This document shows positions 49,552-57,922 of a DNA stretch of 64,000 nucleotides, one piece after another (position 1 is the stretch's first letter; every line of letters starts with the position of its first letter). The stretch lies in NCBI GenBank assembly GCA_036510065.1, contig DATCEO010000163.1, forward strand, positions 21,300 to 85,299, read 5' to 3'. A program made the translations under genes and the position numbers. The notes beneath the pieces are model-generated. The model worked only from the letters and a program-made list of their open reading frames with translations. It was not told the DNA's origin and ran no database searches. Source of the DNA: DASUBV01 sp036510065 (GTDB lineage Bacteria; Actinomycetota; Actinomycetes; Streptosporangiales; Streptosporangiaceae).

Positions 49552-50364
49552 ATGGAACTCGATCTGCCCATCTGCGCCACCTGCGGCGTCCAGTACGGGT
49601 CTGCCCGGCCGGACTGCCCGATCTGCCAGGACCAGCGGCAGTACGTCGGCCGGGAGGGCCAGCAGTGGACGTCACTGGCCGAGCTGCGCCGCCAGGGCCA
49701 CCGGGGGCGCATCGAGGACGAGGGCCCGGGCGTGACGGGGATCGGCGTCGCGCCGCCGACCGCTATCGGCCAGCGTGCGCTGCTGGTCCGCACCCCGGCC
49801 GGCAACGTGCTGTGGGACATGGTCACCTACCTGGATGACGAGATGCTCGCGCAGGTCGCTGACCTCGGCGGCGTGGACGCGATCGCCCTGAGCCACCCGC
49901 ACTTCTACGGCTCGGTGATCGAGTGGGCGCACGCCTTCGGCGCCCCGGTCTACATCCACCACCAGGACCGCGACTGGGTTGGCCGCCCGGACGACGCGAT
50001 TGTCTTCTGGGAGGGCGGGACGCGCGAGATCCTCGGCGGCGTCACGCTCGTGAACGCGGGCGTGCACTTCGCCGGCGGCCAGGTGCTGCACTGGGCCGGC
50101 GGCCAGGACGGCGCGGGCGTGCTGTGCACCGGGGACATCTTCACGGTCGTGCCGGATCGCCGCTGGCTGAGCTTCATGTATAGCTACCCGAACCTGATCC
50201 CGGAACGGCCGCAGATCATCCGGCGCGCCGTCGAGATGATGCAGTCCTACAGCTTCGACCGCGTCTACGGCGGCTGGTGGCGGCGCAACGTGGATACCGG
50301 CGGAGCGGCTGCCCTGCGCCGCTCGGCCGACAGGTATCTCAGGTTCGCGCTCGGCGAGGACTAG
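49552..50364 (+). CDS. MBL-fold hydrolase with N-terminal zinc ribbon
   Basis: 270 residues, ATG start. Residues 8-26 contain CATCGVQYGSARPDCPICQ (C-x2-C...C-x2-C). The MBL domain is divergent: IALSHPHFYGSVIEWAHAFG replaces the usual HxHxDH with H-P-H-F-Y-G; GAGVLCTGDIFTVVPDRRW holds the bridging Asp; the last ligand may be in VYGGWW. Substrate unknown, and the altered metal motif makes activity uncertain. Confidence 0.8.
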   Translation: MELDLPICATCGVQYGSARPDCPICQDQRQYVGREGQQWTSLAELRRQGHRGRIEDEGPGVTGIGVAPPTAIGQRALLVRTPAGNVLWDMVTYLDDEMLAQVADLGGVDAIALSHPHFYGSVIEWAHAFGAPVYIHHQDRDWVGRPDDAIVFWEGGTREILGGVTLVNAGVHFAGGQVLHWAGGQDGAGVLCTGDIFTVVPDRRWLSFMYSYPNLIPERPQIIRRAVEMMQSYSFDRVYGGWWRRNVDTGGAAALRRSADRYLRFALGED

Positions 50365-50424
50365 CCGCCCGCCGCCGCTCACCCGGCCCGCCCCAGCCGC
50401 CCCGCCCGGCCGGCCCGCCCCATC

Positions 50425-50469
50425 AGCGCGGGGACTTCTCAGTTGACAACGCTGAGAAGTCCCCGCGCT
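50425..50469. terminator. 18-bp perfect inverted repeat
   Basis: AGCGCGGGGACTTCTCAG and CTGAGAAGTCCCCGCGCT with the 9-nt loop TTGACAACG. It begins 60 bp after the MBL stop. An 18-bp perfect stem is unusually long for a terminator in this genome and no T tract follows. Confidence 0.6.
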
Positions 50470-50536
50470 AACGCCGCCCTCGGCCTGCGAGCCGGGCGGG
50501 CCGGGGCGCTTAGGCTGCGGGGGAGGGAGGGGCGGT

Positions 50537-51124
50537 ATGGACGGGACCCGCGTTGCGGGCGAGCACGAGGCGGAGCTGCGGACAGCCGTGCGGGCTGGGC
50601 CGGGTCTCCGCGTGCTGACTGGCGGGCAGACGGGAGTCGATACCTGGACCGCGCAGGCCGCGCTGGCGGCCGGCCTGCGGGTGCACCTCATCTTTCCCGC
50701 GGCTTACCGCCAGGAGGACGGCCCGCTGTCCGCCGCCCGGCGCCGACGGCTGCGGGGAGCGACGCTGCACGAGCTCAGCTCGGCCAGTTTCCGCTACCGG
50801 ACCTGGACCTCGGTCTACCTGTCCGACGCAGTCGTGCTCCTCGACCCCGCCAGCGGTGACGGGTGCCGCGAGACCGCTCAGGCTGCGCGCCGGCTAGGCC
50901 GGCCGCTGCTGACCCCCGATCCTGGCCCCCTCAGCGTGGTGCGGGTCGCCGCCTGGCTGGCCGAGGCCGGTGCCCAGGTGCTGCTGGTGGCGGGCTGCCG
51001 GGCGAGCCTCCTGGACCGCGCCGGCGAGGCGGCCGGGGCCCGCGCGCAGATCGCCGACCTCATTGCGGCCGTGGCCAGGCACGACAAGGCGCCGGCCCCG
51101 CGAGCGGGCGGCGAGCTATCGTGA
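50537..51124 (+). CDS. YpsA/molybdenum-carrier-like nucleotide-binding protein
   Basis: 195 residues with GGAGGGGCGGT before the ATG. The signature LTGGQTGVDTWTAQAALAAG (residues about 27-46) is that of the putative Mo-carrier/YpsA branch of the SLOG superfamily, normally S-G-G-Q-T-G-V-D. A second conserved part is SVYLSDAVVLLDPASGDGCR and GRPLLTPDPGP. SLOG proteins bind nucleotides or cofactors; there is no molybdopterin gene nearby. The D-T-W in place of the usual D-R-A is a small deviation. Confidence 0.75.
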   Translation: MDGTRVAGEHEAELRTAVRAGPGLRVLTGGQTGVDTWTAQAALAAGLRVHLIFPAAYRQEDGPLSAARRRRLRGATLHELSSASFRYRTWTSVYLSDAVVLLDPASGDGCRETAQAARRLGRPLLTPDPGPLSVVRVAAWLAEAGAQVLLVAGCRASLLDRAGEAAGARAQIADLIAAVARHDKAPAPRAGGELS

Positions 51125-51252
51125 TCGGGAGCGCGCAGGGCGCCGCCGGCTCGCGGAAAGGGCTAAGCCCGCCGGGCAGTGAGCACGATCTGGTGGCTGA
51201 CCTCCTTTCGGCCTGACGATTCCGGCCGCAGACATCGTGGAAGGAGGCCTTC

Positions 51253-52800
51253 GTGCCCGGCATCCCGCTTCCCGCTCAGCCCAGCCTGGAGAACCTCAAG
51301 AAGCAGGCCAGGATCCTCCAGCAGCTCGTCCGGGCCGGGCTGCCCGGCGCGCTCGACACCGTGGCGGAGTTCCACCCCCGGCTGCGATCGCTTCCGGCGG
51401 CCGATCCGTGGCAGGCGGCGTTCTCCCGCGCCGACGCGCAGCTGGTCATCGCCCGGCAGTACGGATTTCCCAGCTGGCCCCGGCTTCGCCGCCATCTGGC
51501 GGTCCTCGCCGAGTACTCCCGCTCGCCGCACGTCCAGCCAACCGGCGGCCCGGTGGACGCCGCGGCGGTGGGCATGGCCGGGCTGGCCGATGACTTCCTC
51601 CGGCTCGCCTGCCTGGTCTATGACGGATACGACCCGGCCCGGATTGAGCAGGCAGGCCAGATCCTGGCCGGGCATCCCGAGGTGGCGCCCGCCTCGATCT
51701 ACACCAGCGCCGCGGCCGGGGACCATGAGCAGGTGAGTGCGCTGCTGCGGGCCGACCCTGGCCTGGGCCGCCGTCAGGGCGGCCCGTTCGGCTGGGATCC
51801 GCTGCTCTACGCGGCCTACTCACGGGTCGTCTCGCCGCAGCCGGGCCGGTCCACGCTGGAGGCAGCACGCCACCTGCTGGCCGCGGGAGCCGACCCGAAC
51901 GCCGGCTATCTGTGGGCCGGCCTGCCATCACCCTTTACCGCGCTGGCCGGGGCGCTCGGCCGGGGCGAGGGCTCGTCCCCAGCTCACCCGCAGGCGGCCG
52001 AGCTGGCCACGCTGCTGCTGGAGTCCGGCGCCGACGCCAACGACAGTCAGGCGCTCTACAACTGCGGCCTGCAGTCGCCGCCCGATGACGACGGTTACCT
52101 GCGGCTCCTGCTGCGCTATGGCCTGGGCCGCGGGGACGGCGGCCCGTGGCACCGGCGCCTGGCCCCGGCTCACCCCTCGCCTCGCCAGCTGCTGGACGAG
52201 GAGCTGATCAAGGCGGTGGCCAAGGACCTGCCCGAACGTATCGCGCTGCTGCTCGCCCACGGCGCCGACCCGGCCGGCCGGGGCGCGCAGCACCCGGTGC
52301 ACGGCGGCCACGACTCCTGGCAGCTGGCCACGATGGGCGGCCACCGGCAGCTGCTGGACCTCCTGGCCACGGCCGGGCCCGTACCCGCACCCGAGCCGGA
52401 CCCGGCGCTGGCGTTCCTCGGCGCCTGCATGGCCGGGGACGCGCGGCAGGTCCGCGCGCTGCGCCGGGCCGATCCGGGGATCGCCGCCGAAGCGGTCGCC
52501 CGGGAACCCGACGCCCTGGTCGGCGCGGCCGAGCAGGACCGCCCGGCCGCGGTCCGGCTCCTGGCGGCAGCCGGCTTCGACGTCAACGCGCTGCGCCGGG
52601 CCGGGCCGCGTAACGCCGCCCTGCACGAGGCCGCCTGGAACGGCAGCCTGGCCATGGTCGAGCTGCTGGTGGAGCTCGGTGGCGATCCAGCCCTGAAGGA
52701 CCTCTCCTACCAGGCGACGCCGGCCGGCTGGGCGGAGACGAACGGGCAGCACGAAGTGGTCGCCTACCTCAAGAGGCGGGGGAACCCCAGTCGGTCGTGA
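51253..52800 (+). CDS. ankyrin-repeat protein
   Basis: 515 residues. The N-terminal module PSLENLKKQARILQQLVRAG and FSRADAQLVIARQYGFPSWP (about residues 10-80) is characteristic of a cytoplasmic actinobacterial ankyrin family. Ankyrin units are scattered through the rest, e.g. LEAARHLLAAGADPNAGYLW, LATLLLESGADANDSQALYN, LPERIALLLAHGADPAGRGA and GSLAMVELLVELGGDPALKD. Protein-protein interaction is the general role; partner unknown. The 3' end overlaps the convergent acetyltransferase by 32 bp. Confidence 0.85.
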   Translation: MPGIPLPAQPSLENLKKQARILQQLVRAGLPGALDTVAEFHPRLRSLPAADPWQAAFSRADAQLVIARQYGFPSWPRLRRHLAVLAEYSRSPHVQPTGGPVDAAAVGMAGLADDFLRLACLVYDGYDPARIEQAGQILAGHPEVAPASIYTSAAAGDHEQVSALLRADPGLGRRQGGPFGWDPLLYAAYSRVVSPQPGRSTLEAARHLLAAGADPNAGYLWAGLPSPFTALAGALGRGEGSSPAHPQAAELATLLLESGADANDSQALYNCGLQSPPDDDGYLRLLLRYGLGRGDGGPWHRRLAPAHPSPRQLLDEELIKAVAKDLPERIALLLAHGADPAGRGAQHPVHGGHDSWQLATMGGHRQLLDLLATAGPVPAPEPDPALAFLGACMAGDARQVRALRRADPGIAAEAVAREPDALVGAAEQDRPAAVRLLAAAGFDVNALRRAGPRNAALHEAAWNGSLAMVELLVELGGDPALKDLSYQATPAGWAETNGQHEVVAYLKRRGNPSRS

Positions 52801-53074
52801 CCGTCGACGCCGCATCCGGATGATGCTGCAGCCAGGAGCGCGCGAACGAGCACAGCGGGACGACGGTGAGTCCGTCGGCCGCAGCCCGGCGCAGGGCCGC
52901 CTCGACGAGCTGGCCGCCCACGCCCTGGCCGCCTATCGCCGGCGGCACCTCAGTGTGGACCAGGACGAGCCGGTTAGCGCGGCGCCGGTAGACCAGCTCC
53001 GCCAGCTGGCCGTCGCTGGTCAGCTCGAACCGGGAAGCCTCAGTGTTGTCGGTCACGCCCGGGACCCCGTTCAT
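52769..53074 (-). CDS. YjdJ-type GNAT acetyltransferase
   Basis: 101 residues. The compact GNAT fold typical of YjdJ/NATD1: AELVYRRRANRLVLVHTEVP, IGGQGVGGQLVEAALRRAAA (acetyl-CoA loop Q-G-V-G-G) and VPLCSFARSWLQHHPD near the end. Acceptor unknown; often nucleotide- or protein-directed. Confidence 0.85.
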   Translation of the reverse strand: MNGVPGVTDNTEASRFELTSDGQLAELVYRRRANRLVLVHTEVPPAIGGQGVGGQLVEAALRRAAADGLTVVPLCSFARSWLQHHPDAASTVTTDWGSPAS

Positions 53075-53112
53075 GAGACCGATCCTCGCACTGACGCAAT
53101 CGCGGCACTGCC

Positions 53113-53445
53113 TCAGCCGCGGCCCGCGACGAGCAGGACCTCGGGGCCGGGGGAGCGAGCAGCGGCCTGCGACAGGGCCGATGGGACGGCGTGCACCGGG
53201 CCGTCACCGGTGCCGGAGCCGCGCCTGAACCCGCCGAACAGCAGCGACAGGACGAGCAGCACGAGCAGCAGCGTGGCCAGCCAGAGCAGGCAGCCGACCG
53301 CCCGGTGCCGCCGGCGGCGGCGTCCCCAGCGCCAGCGCGGGCGGCCCTCCGGCCCGCTGCGCGCCGCGCTCCAGCTCGCCCGCCGGGCTCGTGGTCCCCG
53401 GGCCCGCCGCCAGCGCGCCGGCGATCCTGCATAGCGCTCGGCCAT
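53113..53445 (-). CDS. small basic single-pass membrane protein
   Basis: 110 residues from ATG 53445 (MAERYAGSPARWRRARGPRA), with GGAGG 6-10 nt upstream. A strongly Arg-rich N-terminus (about 50 residues) leads to one membrane helix (AVGCLLWLATLLLVLLVLSL) and a Gly/Ala-rich tail. No family recognised. Confidence 0.6.
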   Translation of the reverse strand: MAERYAGSPARWRRARGPRARRASWSAARSGPEGRPRWRWGRRRRRHRAVGCLLWLATLLLVLLVLSLLFGGFRRGSGTGDGPVHAVPSALSQAAARSPGPEVLLVAGRG

Positions 53446-53610
53446 GTCGACCTCCGCAGCCTCGTCGGGTGGTTTCCCATCGTGTAGGTGCCATTTACGG
53501 CTGACGGCAAACGTGAACGGATGAATTGCCGCCGGTTCACCGGGTACATGGGTCACCGGCCGAGTAATCGCGTGCCCGCCGTGGCACGCTCAGGGAACGG
53601 GAGAAACGTC

Positions 53611-54273
53611 ATGGTGCGCATCCCCGGCAGCGGACTGACCGGGCGGCTGGCCGCGGTGGCGGCGCTGGTCGTGGCAGCCGCGGTCCTGTTGCTCGTGCTG
53701 TCGGTGGTACACCTGCTCCCCACGCTGCGCAATCCGTTCACCGAGACCACGACCGAGCGCAACGGTCCCGTCGTGCTGAAGTCCATTACCGCGCTGAGCC
53801 GGTATGAGGCGGCGAGCGGCTCCTATCAGGTGGTCGTTGACCTGACCAGGAAAACGTCATTCCTGCCGTCATTCCTGGTGGGCAGCCAGACCCTGTTCGT
53901 GGGCGTGGGCAGCGATATTGCCTTCGTCGATTTCTCGCGGCTCAAGGGACCGGCCATCCAGGTTTCCCAGCAGCGCTCGGCGGTGACCGTCACCCTGCCG
54001 CGGCCCCAGCTCGAGCCGGCCGTGCTGAACGTCAGGCAGTCCTACGTGTTCGCCGAGCAGCAGGGCCTGGCCGACCGGCTGGCCAGCTTCTTCGGCGGCA
54101 ACCCCAACAGCCAGCAAGCCGTCTACATCGACGCGCAGCGCCAGATCCAGGCCGCGGCCCGGCGCGGGCCGCTGCTCGCCGACGCGCAGAAGAACACCTC
54201 GGCCATGCTGACCGGCATGCTCGGGGCGCTGGGCTTCCAGCACATCACCGTGCGGTATAGGCCTGGCTCATGA
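53611..54273 (+). CDS. DUF4230 membrane-anchored protein
   Basis: 220 residues from ATG 53611 (MVRIPGSGLTGRLAAVAALV), GGGAGA upstream. One N-terminal helix (LVVAAAVLLLVLSVVHLLPT), then the extracytoplasmic DUF4230 domain: ITALSRYEAASGSYQVVVDL, VGVGSDIAFVDFSRLKGPAI, VTVTLPRPQLEPAVLNVRQS and the C-terminal AMLTGMLGALGFQHITVRYR. Function unknown; widespread in actinobacteria. Confidence 0.85.
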   Translation: MVRIPGSGLTGRLAAVAALVVAAAVLLLVLSVVHLLPTLRNPFTETTTERNGPVVLKSITALSRYEAASGSYQVVVDLTRKTSFLPSFLVGSQTLFVGVGSDIAFVDFSRLKGPAIQVSQQRSAVTVTLPRPQLEPAVLNVRQSYVFAEQQGLADRLASFFGGNPNSQQAVYIDAQRQIQAAARRGPLLADAQKNTSAMLTGMLGALGFQHITVRYRPGS

Positions 54274-54296
54274 TCGTGAAGCGCTAGCCGGAAGCG

Positions 54297-55475
54297 CTAG
54301 CGGTAGGCCGAGATGCCGGTGATGGCCTGGCCCAGGGCGAGCGCGTGGACCTCCTCGGTGCCCTCGTAGGTCAGCACCGACTCCAGGTTGTTCGCGTGCC
54401 GGATGACCGGGTACTCCAGGGTCACGCCGTTGGCGCCCAGGATGGTGCGGGCCTGGCGGGCAATCTCGATGGCGGTCCGGACGTTGCTCATCTTGCCCAG
54501 GCTGACCTGCTCCGGGGTGATCGTGCCGGCCGTCTTGAGCCGGCCCAGGTGCAGCGCCAGGAGCTGAGCCCGCTGCAGGTCCGCCAGCATCCACGCGAGC
54601 TTGCCCTGGGTGAGCTGGAAGCCGCCGATCTTGCGGCCGAACTGCTCGCGGGTCCGGGCGTACTCGGCCGCGGCCTCCAGGCACGAGCGCGCGGCGCCCG
54701 TCACCCCCCAGATGATGCCGAACCTGGCCTCCGACAGGCAGGACAGCGGCCCCTTGAGCCCCTGGACGCCGGGCAGCACCGCGTCGGCGGGCAGCCGCAC
54801 GTCATCGAAGTGCAGCTCGGAGGTGACCGACGCCCGCAGCGACATCTTCTTGTGGATGTTGCGCGAGCTGAAGCCCTTCGCGGTGCGGGGAACCAGGAAG
54901 CCGCGGATGCCCTCATCGGTAGCGGCCCACACCACGGCGATGTCGGCGATCGACCCATTGGTGATCCACATCTTGGTGCCGTTGAGTACCCAGTCCGATC
55001 CGTTACTAGTGGCATGTGTGGTCATGCCGGACGGGTCGCTGCCGTGATCCGGCTCGGTGAGCCCGAAGCAGCCGATCGCCTCGCCGGCCGCCATTCTCGG
55101 CAGCCACTCCTGCTTCTGCTCCTCCGACCCGTACTTCCAGATCGGGAACATGGCCAGCGACCCCTGGACCGACACCAGGCTGCGCAGGCCGGAGTCGGCG
55201 GCCTCCATCTCGCGGCAGGTCACGCCGTAGGCGACCGGGCCCATGCCGGCGCAGCCGTAGCCCGTCAGGTGCATGCCGAGCAGGCCCAGCTGGCCCAGCT
55301 CCGGGGCCAGCTCGCGGGGGAGGGTCCCGGCCTCGAACCAGTCGGCGATGTAGGGCATGATCCGCTTCGCGGCGAAGTCGCGGACGGTGTCGCGGACCAG
55401 CCGCTCTTCCTCGGTCAGTTCATCGTCGACGCGGAGCAGGTCGACGGCGGCTGCGGGGTCGGTGCTGTGAGGCAT
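54297..55475 (-). CDS. acyl-CoA dehydrogenase (glutaryl-CoA dehydrogenase-like)
   Basis: 392 residues from ATG 55475 (MPHSTDPAAAVDLLRVDDEL), AAGGGA upstream. Acyl-CoA dehydrogenase blocks: CFGLTEPDHGSDPSGMTTHA, WVLNGTKMWITNGSIADIAV (FAD/substrate), TREQFGRKIGGFQLTQGKLA, ILGANGVTLEYPVIRHANNL, and the catalytic base Glu in VLTYEGTEEVHALALGQAIT. The pattern of YEGTE-EVH and TREQFGRKI fits the GcdH branch, which oxidises and decarboxylates glutaryl-CoA, but monofunctional relatives exist. No lysine-degradation partners are adjacent. Confidence 0.9.
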   Translation of the reverse strand: MPHSTDPAAAVDLLRVDDELTEEERLVRDTVRDFAAKRIMPYIADWFEAGTLPRELAPELGQLGLLGMHLTGYGCAGMGPVAYGVTCREMEAADSGLRSLVSVQGSLAMFPIWKYGSEEQKQEWLPRMAAGEAIGCFGLTEPDHGSDPSGMTTHATSNGSDWVLNGTKMWITNGSIADIAVVWAATDEGIRGFLVPRTAKGFSSRNIHKKMSLRASVTSELHFDDVRLPADAVLPGVQGLKGPLSCLSEARFGIIWGVTGAARSCLEAAAEYARTREQFGRKIGGFQLTQGKLAWMLADLQRAQLLALHLGRLKTAGTITPEQVSLGKMSNVRTAIEIARQARTILGANGVTLEYPVIRHANNLESVLTYEGTEEVHALALGQAITGISAYR

Positions 55476-55579
55476 GGCTGGTCCCTTCCTGCGTTCCGCG
55501 CCAGTAGCGCGCTTGCCGCTAGCGTAAAACGCCCGGGCGGCCGGGCCGCCTCGCGGGGGTGACAGGGCATCATGGGCAT

Positions 55580-55825
55580 ATGAGTGACATCGGTGGCAAG
55601 ACACTGGAGCGCAGGCGAGACGGCCGGATGCTGGCGGGCGTGTGCGCCGGGCTCGGCAGCTACTTCGGCATCGACGCGAACGTCGTGCGGCTGCTCTTCG
55701 TGATCGCCTCGTTCTTCGGCTTCTTCGGGGTCTTGGTGTACGTGGTCGCCTGGGCGGTCATCCCCGAGGAAGGGGAGAAGGAGTCGATCGTCGAGCGGCT
55801 GGTGAACAAGAACCAGGCGCGGTAA
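55580..55825 (+). CDS. PspC domain membrane protein
   Basis: 81 residues from ATG 55580 (MSDIGGKTLERRRDGRMLAG). The PspC domain is almost the whole protein: RMLAGVCAGLGSYFGIDANV, VRLLFVIASFFGFFGVLVYV, VAWAVIPEEGE. PspC proteins respond to envelope stress; many short actinobacterial forms stand alone as here. Confidence 0.9.
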   Translation: MSDIGGKTLERRRDGRMLAGVCAGLGSYFGIDANVVRLLFVIASFFGFFGVLVYVVAWAVIPEEGEKESIVERLVNKNQAR

Positions 55826-55961
55826 CGCCATCCCCGACCCGCAGCCTCTGTAGGGCCGGACCCGTGAAGGGGCATCCCGGCGGCCACAGGGGGTGTCGGC
55901 GGATGACCGGCGGGTGCACCGCCCGGTGGGGTGCGGTGACGCGACCGGGCGCCTGATCGCT

Positions 55962-55991
55962 TTGCTGAGGGCACCGGTTGTCCCCTATGCT
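55962..55991 (+). promoter_or_regulatory. promoter of the tRNA cluster
   Basis: TTGCTG (55962-55967), 18-bp spacer, TATGCT (55986-55991), about 55 bp before tRNA-Glu. Good housekeeping-sigma match and correct strand. Confidence 0.6.
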
Positions 55992-56044
55992 GGGGCGCGT
56001 CCCCCGACGGCGGGCGCCACGGGCACGGCGGCGGTAACCGTCGA

Positions 56045-56117
56045 GCCCCCATCGTCTAGCGGCCTAGGACACCGCCCTTTCAAGGCGGCGGCACGGGTTC
56101 GAATCCCGTTGGGGGCA
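56045..56117 (+). tRNA. tRNA-Glu (anticodon TTC)
   Basis: Acceptor GCCCCCA/TGGGGGC, anticodon loop CTTTCAA (anticodon TTC), T arm GGTTCGAATC, discriminator A. First of three tandem tRNAs. Confidence 0.96.
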
Positions 56118-56169
56118 CTGCTAGTGCGATACTGCTAGCGGAGGTACTGCTGGTGAGAGCCAGCACGAT

Positions 56170-56244
56170 GGTCCTGTAGAGCAGCTCGGAGTGCTCGCCA
56201 CCCTGTCAAGGTGGAGGTCGCGGGTTCAAATCCCGTCAGGACCG
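56170..56244 (+). tRNA. tRNA-Asp (anticodon GTC)
   Basis: Acceptor GGTCCTG/CAGGACC, anticodon loop CTGTCAA (anticodon GTC), T arm GGTTCAAATC, discriminator G as expected for tRNA-Asp. Confidence 0.95.
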
Positions 56245-56284
56245 CTCGGGTCGGTACCAGATCCGGTGCCGGTGACCCGGCCGA

Positions 56285-56358
56285 GGTCAGGTAGCTCAGT
56301 TGGTACGAGCGTCCGCCTGAAAAGCGGAAGGTCGGCGGTTCGACCCCGCCCCTGACCA
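56285..56358 (+). tRNA. tRNA-Phe (anticodon GAA)
   Basis: Acceptor GGTCAGG/CCTGACC, D arm TAGCTCAGTTGGTACGAGC, anticodon loop CTGAAAA (anticodon GAA), T arm GGTTCGACCCC, discriminator A. It is the last tRNA before the integrase and the probable attachment site of the integrative element. Confidence 0.95.
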
Positions 56359-56375
56359 CGCATTCTGACCAGCCA

Positions 56376-56410
56376 AAACGCCCCGGCGGATTCCTCCGAC
56401 CGGGGCGTTT
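56376..56410 (+). terminator. strong hairpin after the tRNA cluster
   Basis: AAACGCCCCGG and CCGGGGCGTTT, perfect 11-bp arms with a 13-nt loop, ending in TTT. It closes the tRNA transcript and also lies just beyond the 3' end of the convergent integrase. Confidence 0.85.
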
Positions 56411-56444
56411 GACGGCAACCGTGACGGCAACCGCGGCCTTCGGG

Positions 56445-57743
56445 CTAGGTCAGCGCGTTGCCCAGCTTGGCTAGTGCCTGGCGTTTTTCATCCAGCGCGG
56501 TGTGCGCGTAGATCGTCATTGTGACCTCGATGTCGCTGTGGCCGACGATCTCCCGGACCATGTCGGGCGCGACGCCCAGGTGCAGTAGGAGCGAGACGCA
56601 GGTGTGTCTCATGTCGTGGAACCGTGTGCCGGTCAGTCCGGCCGTGGTGCGGATGCGGCCCCAGCTTCGGCGGAGGTTGTCGGGCTCCATGGGGGTGCCG
56701 ATCCTGGTCGGGAAGACGAGCCCGTTCTCTTGCCAGTCCGGCCAGGCGTCGGCCCGTTCAGTGAACTGCTGGCGGCGGTGCTCCCGAAGCGCGCCGGTGC
56801 ACAGCGGCGGGAGCGGGATGGTGCGCGCGGAATCTTCGGTTTTGGGCCGGACGAAGCGCAGTGCCCCGCCGACCCGCTGCAGCGTCTGGACTACTTCCAG
56901 CGTGCCCGTATCTAGGTCGATATCCTCCCAGCGCAGTCCGAGCAGCTCGCCTCTGCGCAGGCCGAGGCACAGCGCCAGGACGTAGAGCGCATACAGGCGT
57001 TCGCTCTGCGCAGCCCGGAGGACCTGGCGGGCCTGGGCGACGGAGAGCCCGCGGTTGACCGTGTACTTCGGCGTGGTGACCTTGACCAGCTTGGCGACGT
57101 TGCGCGGGATCACTTCCTCCCGGACAGCGGATTCAAGCGCGTTTCGCAGCACCGCGTGGATTGACTGGATCATGCGCACCGAAAGCCGGGACTCGCAACA
57201 GTCGCCGCTAGGGCGTGCGCAGCACTGCGGCTTGTCGCGGGCGGCGTCGATGCCGTGCTTGCAGCATAGGCACTGAGCCCGGAGGCGAGTGATGAAGACG
57301 CGCGCATCCTGAGCGGCCAGCTTGGCCAGCCGCTTGTTGCCCAGCTCGGGGATCAGGTAGAGGCGGACCACGCCCTCGTATCCCTGGTACGTGCGGGGTT
57401 TCCGCTCGGGCTTGACCACGTGCTCCAGCCAGTACGCGAGGTACTTCGCGACGGTCCAGGTCTCGGCCGCTACCGGGATGCCCTGGTCGGCTTGCTCTAG
57501 CAGCTTGGTGAGCTGGCGGCGCGCATCGTCTCGGGTACGCCCGTATACGCGGACGCGCTTGACGGTCCCGGCGGTGGTCGGCACGAAGGCCGCTCCCTCG
57601 TACCGGCCGTCCTTGCGCTGGTAGATCGTGCCTTCGCCGTTCGCCCGCTTACGGCTCCGCGATGTGCGAGGGTTGCTGCGACTCCCGCCTCGTAGGTCCG
57701 GGCTCTGCGGCTCGTCGGGCGTGGTGATCGCGGTTCTGGTCAT
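56445..57743 (-). CDS. int: tyrosine site-specific integrase
   Basis: 432 residues from ATG 57743. Domain order: AP2-like arm-binding region (residues about 36-75), SAM-like core-binding domain (about 93-225), catalytic domain (about 235-425). Catalytic residues read as R263 (LGLRRGELLGLRW), H376 and R379 (RFHDMRHTCVSLLLHLG), H402 (VGHSD) and Y412 (MTIYAHT). A cysteine cluster (C158, C160, C161, C174, C175, C182, C183) interrupts the core-binding domain, a feature often seen in actinomycete integrases. Its 3' end faces tRNA-Phe, as in pSAM2-type elements where attP lies after int. Confidence 0.93.
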   Translation of the reverse strand: MTRTAITTPDEPQSPDLRGGSRSNPRTSRSRKRANGEGTIYQRKDGRYEGAAFVPTTAGTVKRVRVYGRTRDDARRQLTKLLEQADQGIPVAAETWTVAKYLAYWLEHVVKPERKPRTYQGYEGVVRLYLIPELGNKRLAKLAAQDARVFITRLRAQCLCCKHGIDAARDKPQCCARPSGDCCESRLSVRMIQSIHAVLRNALESAVREEVIPRNVAKLVKVTTPKYTVNRGLSVAQARQVLRAAQSERLYALYVLALCLGLRRGELLGLRWEDIDLDTGTLEVVQTLQRVGGALRFVRPKTEDSARTIPLPPLCTGALREHRRQQFTERADAWPDWQENGLVFPTRIGTPMEPDNLRRSWGRIRTTAGLTGTRFHDMRHTCVSLLLHLGVAPDMVREIVGHSDIEVTMTIYAHTALDEKRQALAKLGNALT

Positions 57744-57922
57744 CAGGCGGCCATCTCCTTCAGGCGTTCGAGGCATTCGGTCAGTGCGTCCATGGGAACC
57801 AGGCGACGGCGGCCGATCTTGATCGTGTGGAGCTGACCGGAGCGGATCAGGTTGTAGACGCTCCACCGGCTGACGCGCAGGCGGGCGGCGGCCTCGTCGA
57901 TCGTGAACAGCGTCAGATCCAC
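57743..57922 (-). CDS. xis: excisionase-like helix-turn-helix protein
   Basis: 59 residues, GTG start with an excellent GGAGGTGA ribosome site. Sequence in pieces: MDLTLFTIDEAAARLRVSRW, SVYNLIRSGQLHTIKIGRRR, LVPMDALTECLERLKEMAA. This is the MerR-like winged helix of the excisionase/HTH_17 family (F-T-I-x-E-A-A-x-x-L, then I-x-x-G-x-L-x-x-I-K-I-G-R-R-R-L-V-P). Its stop shares one base with the int start (TGATG) and its start overlaps the rep stop, so rep-xis-int is one coupled unit. It assists excision of the element. Confidence 0.88.
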   Translation of the reverse strand: MDLTLFTIDEAAARLRVSRWSVYNLIRSGQLHTIKIGRRRLVPMDALTECLERLKEMAA

